A program made the position numbers and the translations under genes. DNA of 64,000 nt from JAVSMW01 sp032027005 (GTDB taxonomy: Bacteria; Bacillota; Thermincolia; Thermincolales; UBA2595), in assembly GCA_032027005.1 (NCBI GenBank), contig JAVSMW010000003.1, positions 1 to 64,000 of the forward strand, in the 5' to 3' direction. The first letter of the stretch is position 1; every line of letters begins with the position of its first letter. The notes under the pieces were generated by a model, which was not told the origin of the DNA, did no database searches, and saw only the letters and a program-made list of their open reading frames with translations. Positions 19,582-28,991 of this stretch are shown here, one piece after another.

Positions 19582-21842
19582 TGTGACGCCCCCTTATCCT
19601 GCTGCGCAGGCGGCTGACCGAAGATGCGGTCTTTGTGGCTCTGGTACAGGTAAGAAACCACCACCAGCAGAGCACCTAAAACGATAAAGGAAATTATCCT
19701 GTAAATAGTATCCAGGTTAGCCAGGTCAAAAAGGAAGACCTTGACAATGGTGACTGCAAAAATAACAATGGCCATCAGACGCAAAGGGCGGTTTTTCCGG
19801 ATAAACCCGGCAACCATCAGACCTATGGCATACAGCGTCCAGATTACCGATAGGGTCATCTGAATGGCATTGCCGGTGTCAACACCCAGCCCCAGGCTCT
19901 CTCCCCAGGAATTATAAAATCCGGCAGCTTCCAGACTCAGGTAAGCTAAAGCCATCAGATTTGCCACAACCGCAGCCCCAGCAGAAACAGCGGCAGCAAA
20001 TACTGCAGGGCCCCCTGGACGCGGGGATTTTCCAGCGAAATAAAGAGCCGCCGCAATTCCGGCAAAATATGTGATAGAATGCCAGCTCAGTATGGGCCAG
20101 TAGCGCAAATCACTGTCAAAATAGATGGCTGCCCCGGGGCCGTAGGCCAGGATAATACCATACACAATACTCATCAAGCCCACAACTCGCGTGCCTGTGG
20201 AACTATTCCGCGCGGCCAGCCAGGTTAGAACTATTCCGGTCAAAAACCAAATTACGGCCACTGCCAGGGACTTAGCCTCCTGGGCGGGAAATTGGCTGCC
20301 AAACAATGAGGTTCCCCATTGTCCGCAGAAGTACAGGGTCTCCAGGCTGAGATAGCCCGCTGTCAAGGCCGTCCCCAGGACTAAAAACCCCTGCCACCAG
20401 GTCTTTTCGTCTTCCAGCACAGTTTCCCGGCCCCGGTAATACAAATAGCTGATGATAAAAACACCGGCAATACACGCTACAAAGGGCAGCATATGGATAT
20501 TGGCCAGGGGCCAAAATGGGTTCACAGGCTGGTAATAGTAAGCATTCAAATACACCTGGGCGTCAAAAGTTAACCGGTATAAAGCGATTCCCAATACAGC
20601 CAGGGCGGATATCCTCAATGAACGGCTCCTGTTGTAACATCCCAGAGCCAGCAGGGTTGCCGCTTCTATGGCCCAGGCCACAGTAATCCATGTGCCGTGC
20701 AGTTGGAGCGGCATGGTCACGGTCAGAAAAACTACCGCAACACCCCACAGGCTCAATACCAGGAAACGGTCTTCTCTGTTGCGGAGCCAAGCCAAATAAC
20801 CCATGATAAAGTAAATCAGGGCCATAGCAAAGGGCAGAAAGCCAATATAACGGTCATAAAGAGAAGTGAGGTTTACATAGCTCAGGAAGAAGAAAACCGA
20901 AGCATTAGCTATGATCAGGAACAGGTCATCTCTTTGAGTCCTGATCCGATGCATAACATTATAGAAGATAGCCAGACAGGCGAAAATAGCAAAAAACAAG
21001 GTGTAGAAAACCTGATTGGTCCAGACAGCCTGGTTAGAATATGGGCCGGCCATCCAGATAAGCAGAATCAGAATAGTAAAGGCGAAGCTGATGATATTAA
21101 TGGAACGCCATTTTTTGAAATAAGCCAGGGCCAGGATGCCGCAATCCAATAATGCTATGTAGCTGAACAACCCAATCTGATTAGGAACCCCGGTACTGAG
21201 AAAAAACGGGGTCAAAAAGCCGCCGATTATGCCCAAAATAGCGATGGCGAAAGCATCATACCTGACTGCCAGCAAAACCGCTGTTATGGTTATCATTATC
21301 ATAATTCCAAAAGCCGGTAACTGGCCTAAAAGGTGATACAAAGAAAAAGCAGCAAAAATTGCAAAATATAGGGCTGCTATGCCACCCCCGGTCAAACCCT
21401 GGGCGAAAATTTTAAGCTCCTTGCGCTGGGCTTTTTCCCCGCCGGCCAGCAGCCCCAGCCCCGCCAGAATGCCGATAATTACACGGCCAGCAGGACCTAT
21501 CCAATTATTGTCAAAGGAATATTTCAGAAAAAACCCCAAGCCAAAGATAAAAGCAACAATACCGATCCGGTTAAGCCAGGTCCCGCCAATCTTCGCTTCG
21601 TTTAATTCTGCGGCCAGCCCGTTAGCAGCCAGCTTCCTTACACCCTGCTTCAGCCGTTCAACGGGGTTAACTCCGGACGGCTCTTTTCGAAGGGTGTCTT
21701 TTAATACCCCTGACCTGGCTTTCGTCTCATGCGTTCCTGTTGCCTCCCCGGCTTGCAGGCGTTCCAGGATCATTTTATTCTCCGCCTCCAGACTCGCCAC
21801 CCGCAGCTCAAGCTCCTGAAGCTTCGACTCAATCTCAGACAG
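19578..21842 (-). CDS. DUF2339-family multi-spanning membrane protein
   Basis: About 750 residues. A short coiled-coil (ELELRVASLEAENKMILERL) and a linker precede WLNRIGIVAFIFGLGFFLKY, the hallmark of DUF2339, followed by about 20 membrane helices. The longest ATG/GTG frame begins at GTG 21800, but AAAGGGGGG lies six bases before an in-frame CTG at 21842 and no good site precedes 21800, so CTG may be the real start. It overlaps the DUF3999 gene by 4 bases. The biochemical role of this family is not known to me; the pair probably forms an envelope complex. Confidence 0.8.
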   Translation of the reverse strand: MSEIESKLQELELRVASLEAENKMILERLQAGEATGTHETKARSGVLKDTLRKEPSGVNPVERLKQGVRKLAANGLAAELNEAKIGGTWLNRIGIVAFIFGLGFFLKYSFDNNWIGPAGRVIIGILAGLGLLAGGEKAQRKELKIFAQGLTGGGIAALYFAIFAAFSLYHLLGQLPAFGIMIMITITAVLLAVRYDAFAIAILGIIGGFLTPFFLSTGVPNQIGLFSYIALLDCGILALAYFKKWRSINIISFAFTILILLIWMAGPYSNQAVWTNQVFYTLFFAIFACLAIFYNVMHRIRTQRDDLFLIIANASVFFFLSYVNLTSLYDRYIGFLPFAMALIYFIMGYLAWLRNREDRFLVLSLWGVAVVFLTVTMPLQLHGTWITVAWAIEAATLLALGCYNRSRSLRISALAVLGIALYRLTFDAQVYLNAYYYQPVNPFWPLANIHMLPFVACIAGVFIISYLYYRGRETVLEDEKTWWQGFLVLGTALTAGYLSLETLYFCGQWGTSLFGSQFPAQEAKSLAVAVIWFLTGIVLTWLAARNSSTGTRVVGLMSIVYGIILAYGPGAAIYFDSDLRYWPILSWHSITYFAGIAAALYFAGKSPRPGGPAVFAAAVSAGAAVVANLMALAYLSLEAAGFYNSWGESLGLGVDTGNAIQMTLSVIWTLYAIGLMVAGFIRKNRPLRLMAIVIFAVTIVKVFLFDLANLDTIYRIISFIVLGALLVVVSYLYQSHKDRIFGQPPAQQDKGASH

Positions 21843-21900
21843 ATTAATCCCCCCTTTATAGTTGTTCTCTCTTGAAAAATCAATATTCTTTGCAGATAAT

Positions 21901-21951
21901 TATACCACAGAGCTAACTATGTCTCTGTGTCTCCGTGTTCTCTGTGGTATA
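21901..21951. repeat. Palindromic intergenic repeat
   Basis: TATACCACAGAG at 21901-21912 is perfectly inverted as CTCTGTGGTATA at 21940-21951, with CTCTGTGTCTCCGTGTT-like sequence between. Sequences of the form CCACAGAG...CTCTGTGG recur between genes in several bacteria, so I take it as a dispersed repeat; it could also act as a terminator in either direction. Confidence 0.5.
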
Positions 21952-22056
21952 TTTTATAGTTCCCCGGCCCGATTCTCTGCGTTTTCTTTAAGGCCCCGTT
22001 CCCCCCAAAAAAGATTACTTATGATAATATTCGTAAACATCATTAAGTTTCCGTCC

Positions 22057-23298
22057 CTACCTTTTGTCATTTGGCTGACTTATACCCGGCAAAGCAACCA
22101 TGTAAGCCGCCAGAATTATAAGCAGCTGCACTACGGGATATGAATACCTCGGTGCGCTCAGGTATACAAGGTGTAAGGCAGTAAAATAACCGCTGACCAG
22201 TAAAAAAAGCAAGGTCACGCCTCTCGAGCCTTTTCGCCATAAACCGGCGATTACACCCCCGGTGCCCAATAACAGCATAATTCTATGAAACAGGTCAACC
22301 CACCTGCCAGACAGATAAGTCAACTCTTTATAATAGTAAGGCTCACCCCAGAAATTTGCAAATTTCCCTATGGTGTACCAGTGCAGGTAAACACGGAAAT
22401 TATTCCGAAAACCGGTAATTAAGCGTTTTTCTCCATATTCCATCTGAGCTCTGTCTGATAAAATCCGGTTTCCTTCTACCCAGGGAAACCTTTCGTCGAT
22501 TATGTCATTTACATAGGTTCCCCGTAAAAACGGGTTACCGCCAGAAACAGTAAAAGGTATAAACTCATGATAAATTATATAGTTTCTAACTATCCAAGGA
22601 GTAAGGCATAGACCGATAACGGCTCCCATGACCAGAACACTCACCCCGGCTTTTCTGAAGGAGTATCCTCTCAAAATAAGAAAGACACCAAAGACGATTG
22701 GCAGCAGACCGCTGGTCGGCCTAAAATAGGTGGCTAAAGCCAGGACTATACCGGTAACCAGATACCACCTTAGGTTTTTGCTGTCTTCAGCACGCATAAA
22801 AACGAGCAAACTTAACAACAACAGGCAGGTAAATACCGTCTCAGTCAACAAAAAACAGGGGGCAGTCAAGTTGGGAGGATATACAGCCGTAAAAACCGCG
22901 GCCAGAAAGCCTACCCTTCGCCCGCCCAGGCGGAAGCCCAGCTTAAAGGTTATCCAGACACCAATAACGCTCACTGCTGCCTGAAACAACCTGGCTGCCA
23001 GCCAACTTGGTGACCCAACCAGCCAAAAGATTCCAGCCAAGAGTAATGGATAACCCGGCATGATAAAAACTGTAAGTTCCTTCCACCCGCCATAAGTAAG
23101 GATCCCACTTCGCAGCAGTGTTTCCGCAGTCTCCCGGTAATTATCGTCATCTGTCCCTAGAAACATGCGGCTGCCATCAGTAAAAAGCACCAATAGCCGG
23201 AGAACCAGGGCCCCGGCGGAAATTAAAAGCAATAGCCTGTTATCAAGCCAAAAACTGCCCATCAATGCTTTCTTGTAATAATTTATATGTACCGACAT
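22057..23298 (-). CDS. GT-C glycosyltransferase (ArnT/PMT-like)
   Basis: A membrane protein of 413 residues with about ten helices. After the first helix comes LGTDDDNYRETAETLLRSGI, the acidic loop with the Asp residues typical of lipid-phosphate-sugar-dependent GT-C transferases (PMT_2/ArnT group). Such enzymes move a sugar from a polyprenyl phosphate donor to an acceptor outside the membrane. I choose ATG 23298 (MSVHINYYKK) because AGGAG lies ten bases upstream; an upstream in-frame start at 23322 has no site. It precedes no obvious partner; the PAP2 phosphatase gene is upstream in the same direction. Confidence 0.75.
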   Translation of the reverse strand: MSVHINYYKKALMGSFWLDNRLLLLISAGALVLRLLVLFTDGSRMFLGTDDDNYRETAETLLRSGILTYGGWKELTVFIMPGYPLLLAGIFWLVGSPSWLAARLFQAAVSVIGVWITFKLGFRLGGRRVGFLAAVFTAVYPPNLTAPCFLLTETVFTCLLLLSLLVFMRAEDSKNLRWYLVTGIVLALATYFRPTSGLLPIVFGVFLILRGYSFRKAGVSVLVMGAVIGLCLTPWIVRNYIIYHEFIPFTVSGGNPFLRGTYVNDIIDERFPWVEGNRILSDRAQMEYGEKRLITGFRNNFRVYLHWYTIGKFANFWGEPYYYKELTYLSGRWVDLFHRIMLLLGTGGVIAGLWRKGSRGVTLLFLLVSGYFTALHLVYLSAPRYSYPVVQLLIILAAYMVALPGISQPNDKR

Positions 23299-23334
23299 AA
23301 AACAGCCACTCCTACTGAACACAACCCGGCAATT

Positions 23335-24063
23335 TCATTGGCGGGCCTTATAATAACGAATTCCCCGCAAGCTGAGAATGCAGGCTACCAGCCAAAAGCT
23401 GCCTGCGGCAAATCCGGCCAGCACATCACTTGGATAGTGCACACCCAGGTAAATCCGGCTAATCCCGATTGCTAACACGGTTGTACCTAAGAAAAATGTT
23501 AAAAGCCACTTGAACCGTTTACCCGGGAAATCCAACCATAATAAATAAATTAATAATCCGTAAAAAATATAACTCAACATGGAATGTCCACTTGGGAAAC
23601 TAAGACCTGTAACTGCAACGAGATGCGGCAAATCCGGCCGCTGCCGGTGGAACAGAAATTTTAGAGCCTCATTGAGGATTATTCCCCCTAACAGGGAAAC
23701 CGGAACCAGCGCCGTGTCAAAAAAATGCCGCCGTCTTAATCCGGTATAAAGCATAACCACTATCCCAATACCAATCAAAACACCCGGTGACCCCAAATTG
23801 GATATTTCCTTCATAATTGAGGTCATCTTAACTGAGCTAAAATTCTGAATATACCCTGTCGCAGTTGTATCAAAAGCCAACAGTTCATTGGCTAGGAGGT
23901 CTTCCGAGAGTTTGGCAAAGCCCAACAAAGAGAGCAAACCAAGGGCCAGACCGAATGCCAGTTTATAGGAAAAAGGCCCAAAAGTCCCCAGTTTACATTC
24001 AAGATAAGACACTAAGTATGCAATAATATGTAATAAACTATTATTCCGTCTATCAATCCGCAT
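23335..24063 (-). CDS. PAP2-family membrane phosphatase
   Basis: Residues carry all three PAP2 motifs in order: KFLFHRQRP (Kx6RP), SFPSGHSML (PSGH) and GISRIYLGVHYPSDVLAG (SRx5HxxxD). About six membrane helices surround them. Enzymes of this family remove phosphate from undecaprenyl pyrophosphate or phosphatidic acid/PGP at the outer face of the membrane. I choose ATG 24063 (MRIDRRNNS) behind GAGGGG; the open frame extends to 24141. It lies 37 bases ahead of the GT-C gene, so shared lipid-carrier recycling is plausible. Confidence 0.82.
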   Translation of the reverse strand: MRIDRRNNSLLHIIAYLVSYLECKLGTFGPFSYKLAFGLALGLLSLLGFAKLSEDLLANELLAFDTTATGYIQNFSSVKMTSIMKEISNLGSPGVLIGIGIVVMLYTGLRRRHFFDTALVPVSLLGGIILNEALKFLFHRQRPDLPHLVAVTGLSFPSGHSMLSYIFYGLLIYLLWLDFPGKRFKWLLTFFLGTTVLAIGISRIYLGVHYPSDVLAGFAAGSFWLVACILSLRGIRYYKARQ

Positions 24064-24227
24064 CCCAGAATCCCCCTCACCAGAGTAAAAATTACTGTAA
24101 CTTATCTGTCTTTCAACCCGCATATTACTTATGTTTCTCAATTATCTCCAAAACTAGACTTATCTTTAATCTGGGAATTTCTTTCTACCAAAAGAAAAGC
24201 AGGTGGTCCAAGTCTCCCACCTACTCC

Positions 24228-24578
24228 TTAAATATCAATCAACCCCAGCGAAATTTCAACCGCCTGATTGACCCTATTCATCGAATCCTCATTTAAAACA
24301 GTTATTTTTTCCTTTAGCCGGCTCTTATCTATTGTACGGATCTGTTCCAGGAGAATCACCGAGTCTTTTTCAAGGCCGCTGGTTTTCGAAGTGACCTCTA
24401 CATGAGTCGGAAGCTTCGCTTTGCTTATCTGTGAGGTTACCGCTGCAACTATGGTGGTTGGGCTATACTGGTTACCGATATCATTTTGCAGCACCAAAAC
24501 AGGTCTCGTCCCGCCCTGTTCTGAACCTACGACAGGACTCAGGTCGGCAAAAAATATATCCCCGCGTCGAATCATCAT
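24228..24578 (-). CDS. mazF: MazF/EndoA-type mRNA interferase toxin
   Basis: This 116-residue protein is a close match in pattern to EndoA of Bacillus: IRRGDIFFADLSPVVGSEQG, GTRPVLVLQNDIGNQYSPTT, LPTHVEV and LEKDSVILLEQIRTIDKSRL. It is an endoribonuclease that cuts mRNA at short specific sequences. The gene follows its antitoxin by three bases, the standard order. The usual neighbour in Bacillus, alr, also occurs in this window but 32 kb away. Confidence 0.92.
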   Translation of the reverse strand: MMIRRGDIFFADLSPVVGSEQGGTRPVLVLQNDIGNQYSPTTIVAAVTSQISKAKLPTHVEVTSKTSGLEKDSVILLEQIRTIDKSRLKEKITVLNEDSMNRVNQAVEISLGLIDI

Positions 24579-24581
24579 TCT

Positions 24582-24860
24582 TTATTCATCCTCCACCAGG
24601 TGCCCATCATAAAGTTTGCTGACCTCATGCTCCAGGGCGAAGTTTTCTCCGGCCAGAGCCAGATTGATTTTGGCCATTTCCATATATCCCTTTTTCATCT
24701 GTTCTCTTATTGTTCTCCTTTTCCGTTCTTGAATATAAAGCTTCATGGCTTCGCGAATAAATTCGCTTCTGTTGAGCTTCTCGGCCGCAACAATACCATC
24801 CACTTCGCGCAATAAATTATCAGGGAGGCTGATCATAATCTTTTTAACTTCCGCCACCAA
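24582..24860 (-). CDS. mazE: MazE/EndoAI-type antitoxin (ribbon-helix-helix)
   Basis: An antitoxin of about 92 residues: the N-terminal VKKIMISLPDNLLREVDGIV and LNRSEFIREAMKLYIQERK form a ribbon-helix-helix DNA-binding fold; the acidic tail binds MazF. GGAGG lies 6 bases before TTG 24860 and 9 before GTG 24857, and one of these is the start; the open frame continues to 24914 but that part (many Tyr/Ile from a repeat) overlaps the operator and is not coding. It represses its own promoter in related systems, fitting the three repeats upstream. Confidence 0.85.
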   Translation of the reverse strand: MVAEVKKIMISLPDNLLREVDGIVAAEKLNRSEFIREAMKLYIQERKRRTIREQMKKGYMEMAKINLALAGENFALEHEVSKLYDGHLVEDE

Positions 24861-24890
24861 ATGGCACCTCCTAAGCAAAGCGTGCAATCG

Positions 24891-24922
24891 TATATACCAT
24901 ATTATATACCACACTATATACC
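24891..24922 (-). promoter_or_regulatory. Three 12-base direct repeats upstream of mazEF
   Basis: GGTATATA (minus strand) occurs three times with an exact spacing of 12 bases, at 24915-24922, 24903-24910 and 24891-24898. They sit 31-62 bases before the antitoxin start, where operator or promoter sites are expected. Regular spacing of about one helical turn suits cooperative binding of ribbon-helix-helix dimers such as MazE. Confidence 0.6.
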
Positions 24923-24991
24923 ACTGTCAATAAATCTGTGTCGATTCTTAATATACATTTGGCCCTGTATTTAATAACCGGACCAAATGGC

Positions 24992-25735
24992 CTAAAATGC
25001 TGCGTAAAGGTTGCCATAAGGGCGATGGGATACAGGGGCAAGTTTGAAAAATTTTTCCTTCCTCACATCATCATAGTCTATACCAAAATCATTACAATAT
25101 TCACGCAGATATTTTTCAAGTTTCTCTTCATCATCCCGGCCCAATTCAAAAACTGACACTTCCCGGCCTAGTCTCGTCTCATCCACTTCGCCCCTGACAT
25201 AAATAACGCCACCATGCATGCCGGTTCCCAAATAATCTCCCGCTATCGGCTCACCATCCGCACGGTTCAGGCCAAGGATTATTAAAACTCCGCCGGCCAT
25301 GTATTCACCCAGGAAACTTCCGGCCCTGCCGCCGATGACGATTACCGGTACATGGTCCTGGTATTCTTTCATATGGATTCCCACACGGTAACCAACATCA
25401 CTTTTTATAAAGAGTTTGCCACCCCGCATAGCATACCCCAGAACATCCCCGGCATGACCATGAACTACAATTTTGCCGGCATTCATGGTGTTTCCGATGG
25501 CGTCCTGCCCGTTATCACGGACTATAATGTTAGAACCATTCAGATATGCTCCCAGGTCGTTGCCGGGAACACCTTCAATCTCAAATTCCACCGGTTTATT
25601 CAGACGGGTTCCGATATATCTCTGTCCATTGACATTTTTCAGGACTACTTTTGTGGCCCCATCATTCACAGCTTGTTGAATCATTTCGTTTAACTGCCTG
25701 TAATAAATCCCCTTGGCATCTATGGTCCTGGTCAT
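24992..25735 (-). CDS. Glutamate synthase GXGXG-domain subunit
   Basis: This 247-residue protein is the C-terminal (GXGXG beta-helix) domain of glutamate synthase as a separate subunit: NDLGAYLNGSNIIVRDNGQD, AGKIVVHGHAGDVLGYAMRG, VIVIGGRAGSFLGEYMAGG. It is the last gene of a five-gene set encoding a split, archaeal-type glutamate synthase. Its ATG overlaps the stop of the flavoprotein gene (TAATG), so translation is coupled. The enzyme transfers the amide of glutamine to 2-oxoglutarate. Confidence 0.88.
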   Translation of the reverse strand: MTRTIDAKGIYYRQLNEMIQQAVNDGATKVVLKNVNGQRYIGTRLNKPVEFEIEGVPGNDLGAYLNGSNIIVRDNGQDAIGNTMNAGKIVVHGHAGDVLGYAMRGGKLFIKSDVGYRVGIHMKEYQDHVPVIVIGGRAGSFLGEYMAGGVLIILGLNRADGEPIAGDYLGTGMHGGVIYVRGEVDETRLGREVSVFELGRDDEEKLEKYLREYCNDFGIDYDDVRKEKFFKLAPVSHRPYGNLYAAF

Positions 25736-27000
25736 TATGCCGCCCCCCCGCTCAACCTGGTTTTTCTGCGTTCTGCAGGGAAATCAATATACCCAAAGTC
25801 AGGGTTCAACAGCCTGTCTTTAAAAGCCGAGATATCGCTTTTTTCTTTGATTAAACCCGTCAAAATACCCACTCTGTCTACCTTGTTGAGACAGATGAAA
25901 CCTACAATTGAATTGTTCCGTAAGATAACCTTGCGGTAAGTTTTTTTCTCAGGTTCAGCACTTACCAACACTTCAAACTCGTCGGAATCAGGCTTAATAA
26001 TCCCCGCCGTAAGCATCGGAAGTTCGCCAAAACCGATGGCATTCATAGCCAGACCGCCGGTAAATAATGTTTCAGCCCCGGCCATATTACGTCCGGCAGC
26101 TTCGCCTTGATGATAGGCATTGGGCAGCAAGGGTAAAACCCTGTTGGTGCCATACACTATATCAAAACCTTCGGAAACATCTCCGGCTGCATATACACCG
26201 GCAGCAGAGGTCTCCATTTTGTCATTAACCAGGATTCCCCGGTTAACAAGAACCTCGGTATTCTTCACCAGATCTGTATTAGGCTGCACTCCGATAGCCA
26301 GAACAAGCATATCACAGGCTATTTCTTGGCCATCCGCCAGCTTGACACTACTTACGGCATCTGTCCCCTGGATTTCAGCTGCCGTTGTATTCAATGCAAA
26401 TTTCAGCCCCTGATTCTCCAGGTAATCCTGAACTATGGCGGCGGCCTGTTCATCCAGGATAGCCGGCAATATACGATTAGCTAACTCGACCACGGTAACA
26501 TTCATCTTTAATTTGGCCAGGGCTTCGGCTGCTTTTAAGCCAATCAGACCGGCGCCAATCACGACGGCGTTATTCCTCCCGGCAGCAGCGGCCTGTTCAA
26601 TTTCCTTTACATCATCGAGTTTAATAAAGGTATAAATACCTTTTTTTTGGAGACCTGCCATAGGCGGGACAATAGGTTTGCCGCCTGTGGCGATAAGAAG
26701 TCTGTCATAGGGTATACCTGTACCGTCTGCCAGTAAGACGCTCCGGCATGAAAAATCAATCTTTTCAGCCCTCTTACCAAGTAAAGGAGTGACACCATTA
26801 GCCTCATAAAAGCCGGGGCCCCGGTAAATCATTTTATCTTCAGTCACTTTTCCCGCCAGCCAATAAGAAATCAGCGGCCTGGAATAAGTATGGTATGGTT
26901 CGTCTGATATTACGGTAATTCCGCCCTCCCTGTCCACTTGCCTGATTCCTTCCACAGCACCTACAGCTGCTGCAGAATTACCGATTATTACGTAGTTCAT
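25735..27000 (-). CDS. FAD/NAD(P)-dependent oxidoreductase of glutamate synthase operon
   Basis: 421 residues. The N-terminal FAD site is MNYVIIGNSAAAVGAVEGIR, a second nucleotide site is AVVIGAGLIGLKAAEALAKL, and GVYAAGDVSEGFD is the second FAD-binding motif. It belongs to the NADH-dependent nitrite/rubredoxin reductase-like group. In the split glutamate synthase it probably feeds electrons from NAD(P)H through the ferredoxin subunit. I choose ATG 27000 after GGAGGGG; an open frame begins at 27057 without a site. Confidence 0.85.
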   Translation of the reverse strand: MNYVIIGNSAAAVGAVEGIRQVDREGGITVISDEPYHTYSRPLISYWLAGKVTEDKMIYRGPGFYEANGVTPLLGKRAEKIDFSCRSVLLADGTGIPYDRLLIATGGKPIVPPMAGLQKKGIYTFIKLDDVKEIEQAAAAGRNNAVVIGAGLIGLKAAEALAKLKMNVTVVELANRILPAILDEQAAAIVQDYLENQGLKFALNTTAAEIQGTDAVSSVKLADGQEIACDMLVLAIGVQPNTDLVKNTEVLVNRGILVNDKMETSAAGVYAAGDVSEGFDIVYGTNRVLPLLPNAYHQGEAAGRNMAGAETLFTGGLAMNAIGFGELPMLTAGIIKPDSDEFEVLVSAEPEKKTYRKVILRNNSIVGFICLNKVDRVGILTGLIKEKSDISAFKDRLLNPDFGYIDFPAERRKTRLSGGAA

Positions 27001-27025
27001 ATTTTCCCCTCCTTGCAAAACGGGT

Positions 27026-27472
27026 TTATTTCCTCTCTTCAAAGACCAGGGCTTCATTTGGGCAGTTGGCTACACATGCCGGCACACCATCTCCGGAACT
27101 GCAGAGGTCACATTTGGAGGCCACTTTTTGGCCCGAATCATCCCTGGAAATGGCCCCAAAAGGGCAGGCCAGGATACAGGTCCAGCAGCCCACACAGCGG
27201 GCTTCCTCATTGGTCACGATTCCCGTGGCCGGGTCCTTATGCATTGCCCCGGTAATACAGGCTTTGGTGCAGGGAGCATCATCACAGTGCCGACACTGGA
27301 GGGCAAAGGATAATGGCTTATTTTCTTCAACGATCACCCTGGCCATAGGCCGGTTACCTTTTTTGAAGGCCTTCACAATATCATTTGGATATTGGGAGTG
27401 GGCAACAATACAGTGAACCTCGCAAAGCTTACATCCGACACAGACCTCTTCTCTAGCATAAACTCTTTTCAT
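27026..27472 (-). CDS. Four-cluster 4Fe-4S ferredoxin subunit
   Basis: 148 residues with four Cys groups: CVGCKLCEVHC, CRHCDDAPCTKAC, CVGCWTCILAC and CDLC...CVANC. This is the HycB/DmsB-like electron transfer type. Its position between the flavoprotein and the FMN-domain subunit shows it carries electrons within the split glutamate synthase. Confidence 0.87.
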   Translation of the reverse strand: MKRVYAREEVCVGCKLCEVHCIVAHSQYPNDIVKAFKKGNRPMARVIVEENKPLSFALQCRHCDDAPCTKACITGAMHKDPATGIVTNEEARCVGCWTCILACPFGAISRDDSGQKVASKCDLCSSGDGVPACVANCPNEALVFEERK

Positions 27473-27488
27473 TGTGTCCCCTCCTCCC

Positions 27489-28991
27489 TTACTCCCCGGC
27501 GTGAGCTACACCGAGTATTTCAAGTTCCTTCTGATTTAAGCCGATACCCCTAAGCATCAGCCTGTTACCTCTGAGGCTCTCAAGGGCATTGATCCCCATC
27601 CCGCCGATCAGTTCTTTTATTTCATGACTCCAGGCTTTAAGCAAATTAGCAGCCCTTTTCGCCCCTATCTCGGGATTTAACCTTTTAGTCAGGTTGGGGT
27701 TTTGGGTAGCGATACCCCAATTGCATTTACCTGTATTACAGGTTTGGCACATGTGGCAGCCCAGGGCTATCAAAGCGGAAGAGGCGATATAAACAGCATC
27801 GGCCCCGAGGGCGATGGCTTTCACGATATCCGCGCTGTTTCTGATACTGCCCCCGATAACCAGAGATACCTGGTTTCTGATGCCTTCTTTTCGCAACCGG
27901 CTGTCAACTGCAGCCAGGGCCAATTCGATAGGGATACCCACATTGTCCCGGGTCCGCACAGGGGTAGCCCCTGTCCCACCCCTAAATCCGTCAATAGCAA
28001 TAATATCAGCACCTGCCCTGGCAATTCCTGAGGCAATAGCCGCGACATTGTGCACAGCCGCTATTTTTACTGAGACGGGTTTTTCATAATTGCTGGCTTC
28101 TTTCAGGGAATAAATCAATTGGCCAAGATCTTCGATGGAATAAATATCGTGGTGAGGGGCAGGAGAAATGGCGTCTGCGCCTTGGGGGATCATCCTGGTT
28201 AAAGATACTTCCAGGTCTACCTTTTCACCGGGCAGATGCCCCCCGATACCGGGCTTGGCGCCTTGACCGATCTTTATTTCTATGGCTTTACCCGCATTCA
28301 GGTAATCAGCGTGGACCCCAAAACGACCCGATGCGACCTGCACTATGGTATTGTTTCCGTAGCGGTAAAGTTCACGGTGTAAACCACCTTCACCGGTGTT
28401 ATAATAGGTCCCCAATTCCTCTGCCGCTCTGGCCAGGGATTTGTGGACATTGAGGCTGACCGAACCGAAGGACATCGCGGAAAACATCATTGGTATTTCC
28501 AATTCCAACTGGGGAGGCATCTTTTCCGCCAGCCGCCCGTTCTCCACCTTCAGGGTTTCCGGTTTACGACCCAAAAAGGTCTTTAATTCCATGGGCTCCC
28601 GCAAAGGGTCGATAGAGGGGTTGGTAACCTGGCTGGCATTTAGCAGGAGGCGGTCCCAGTAAATGGGATACGGCTTATCGGTACCCATTCCCGTGGTCAG
28701 CATCCCACCGGTGGCAGCCTGCCTGTAGATGGCGTTGATATCGTGGGCCGTCCATGTACCATGCTCCCTGTATTCCAGTGGGTATTTTCTGATATTTAGG
28801 GCGGTAGTGGGACAGAGGGCAACACATCTATGGCAGTTGACACATTTGATGTCAGTGGAAACCACTCTGCCTTCTTCCTCATCCCAGGTATGTGCCTCAT
28901 TGGCGCATTGGCTGACACATGCTTGACATTCGATGCATCTGTCCCTGTTCCGTTCAATCAGAAATCGCGGCATCATCAGATTCAGGCTCAT
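27489..28991 (-). CDS. Glutamate synthase FMN-domain subunit (archaeal type)
   Basis: About 500 residues. Two 4Fe-4S sites at the N-terminus (CIECQACVSQC and CVNCHRCVALCP) precede the FMN/2-oxoglutarate barrel: MMFSAMSFGSVSLNVHKSLA, PGIGGHLPGEKVD, DAISPAPHHDIYSIEDLGQL, IAIDGFRGGTGATPVRTRDN, and CHMCQTCNTGKCNWGIATQN with the Cys ligands of the 3Fe-4S cluster. Start ATG 28991 (MSLNLMMPRF) after GGGGTGA; it overlaps the amidotransferase stop by 4 bases (28988-28991). Confidence 0.9.
   Translation of the reverse strand: MSLNLMMPRFLIERNRDRCIECQACVSQCANEAHTWDEEEGRVVSTDIKCVNCHRCVALCPTTALNIRKYPLEYREHGTWTAHDINAIYRQAATGGMLTTGMGTDKPYPIYWDRLLLNASQVTNPSIDPLREPMELKTFLGRKPETLKVENGRLAEKMPPQLELEIPMMFSAMSFGSVSLNVHKSLARAAEELGTYYNTGEGGLHRELYRYGNNTIVQVASGRFGVHADYLNAGKAIEIKIGQGAKPGIGGHLPGEKVDLEVSLTRMIPQGADAISPAPHHDIYSIEDLGQLIYSLKEASNYEKPVSVKIAAVHNVAAIASGIARAGADIIAIDGFRGGTGATPVRTRDNVGIPIELALAAVDSRLRKEGIRNQVSLVIGGSIRNSADIVKAIALGADAVYIASSALIALGCHMCQTCNTGKCNWGIATQNPNLTKRLNPEIGAKRAANLLKAWSHEIKELIGGMGINALESLRGNRLMLRGIGLNQKELEILGVAHAGE

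Noticed and set aside
20272..21152. Several open frames of 75-150 residues on both strands inside the DUF2339 gene
   Set aside because: They are shadow frames of a long, clearly coding membrane protein.
24891..24922. Iterons as a replication origin
   Set aside because: Only three short repeats, no replication gene nearby, and they sit exactly at the mazE promoter position.
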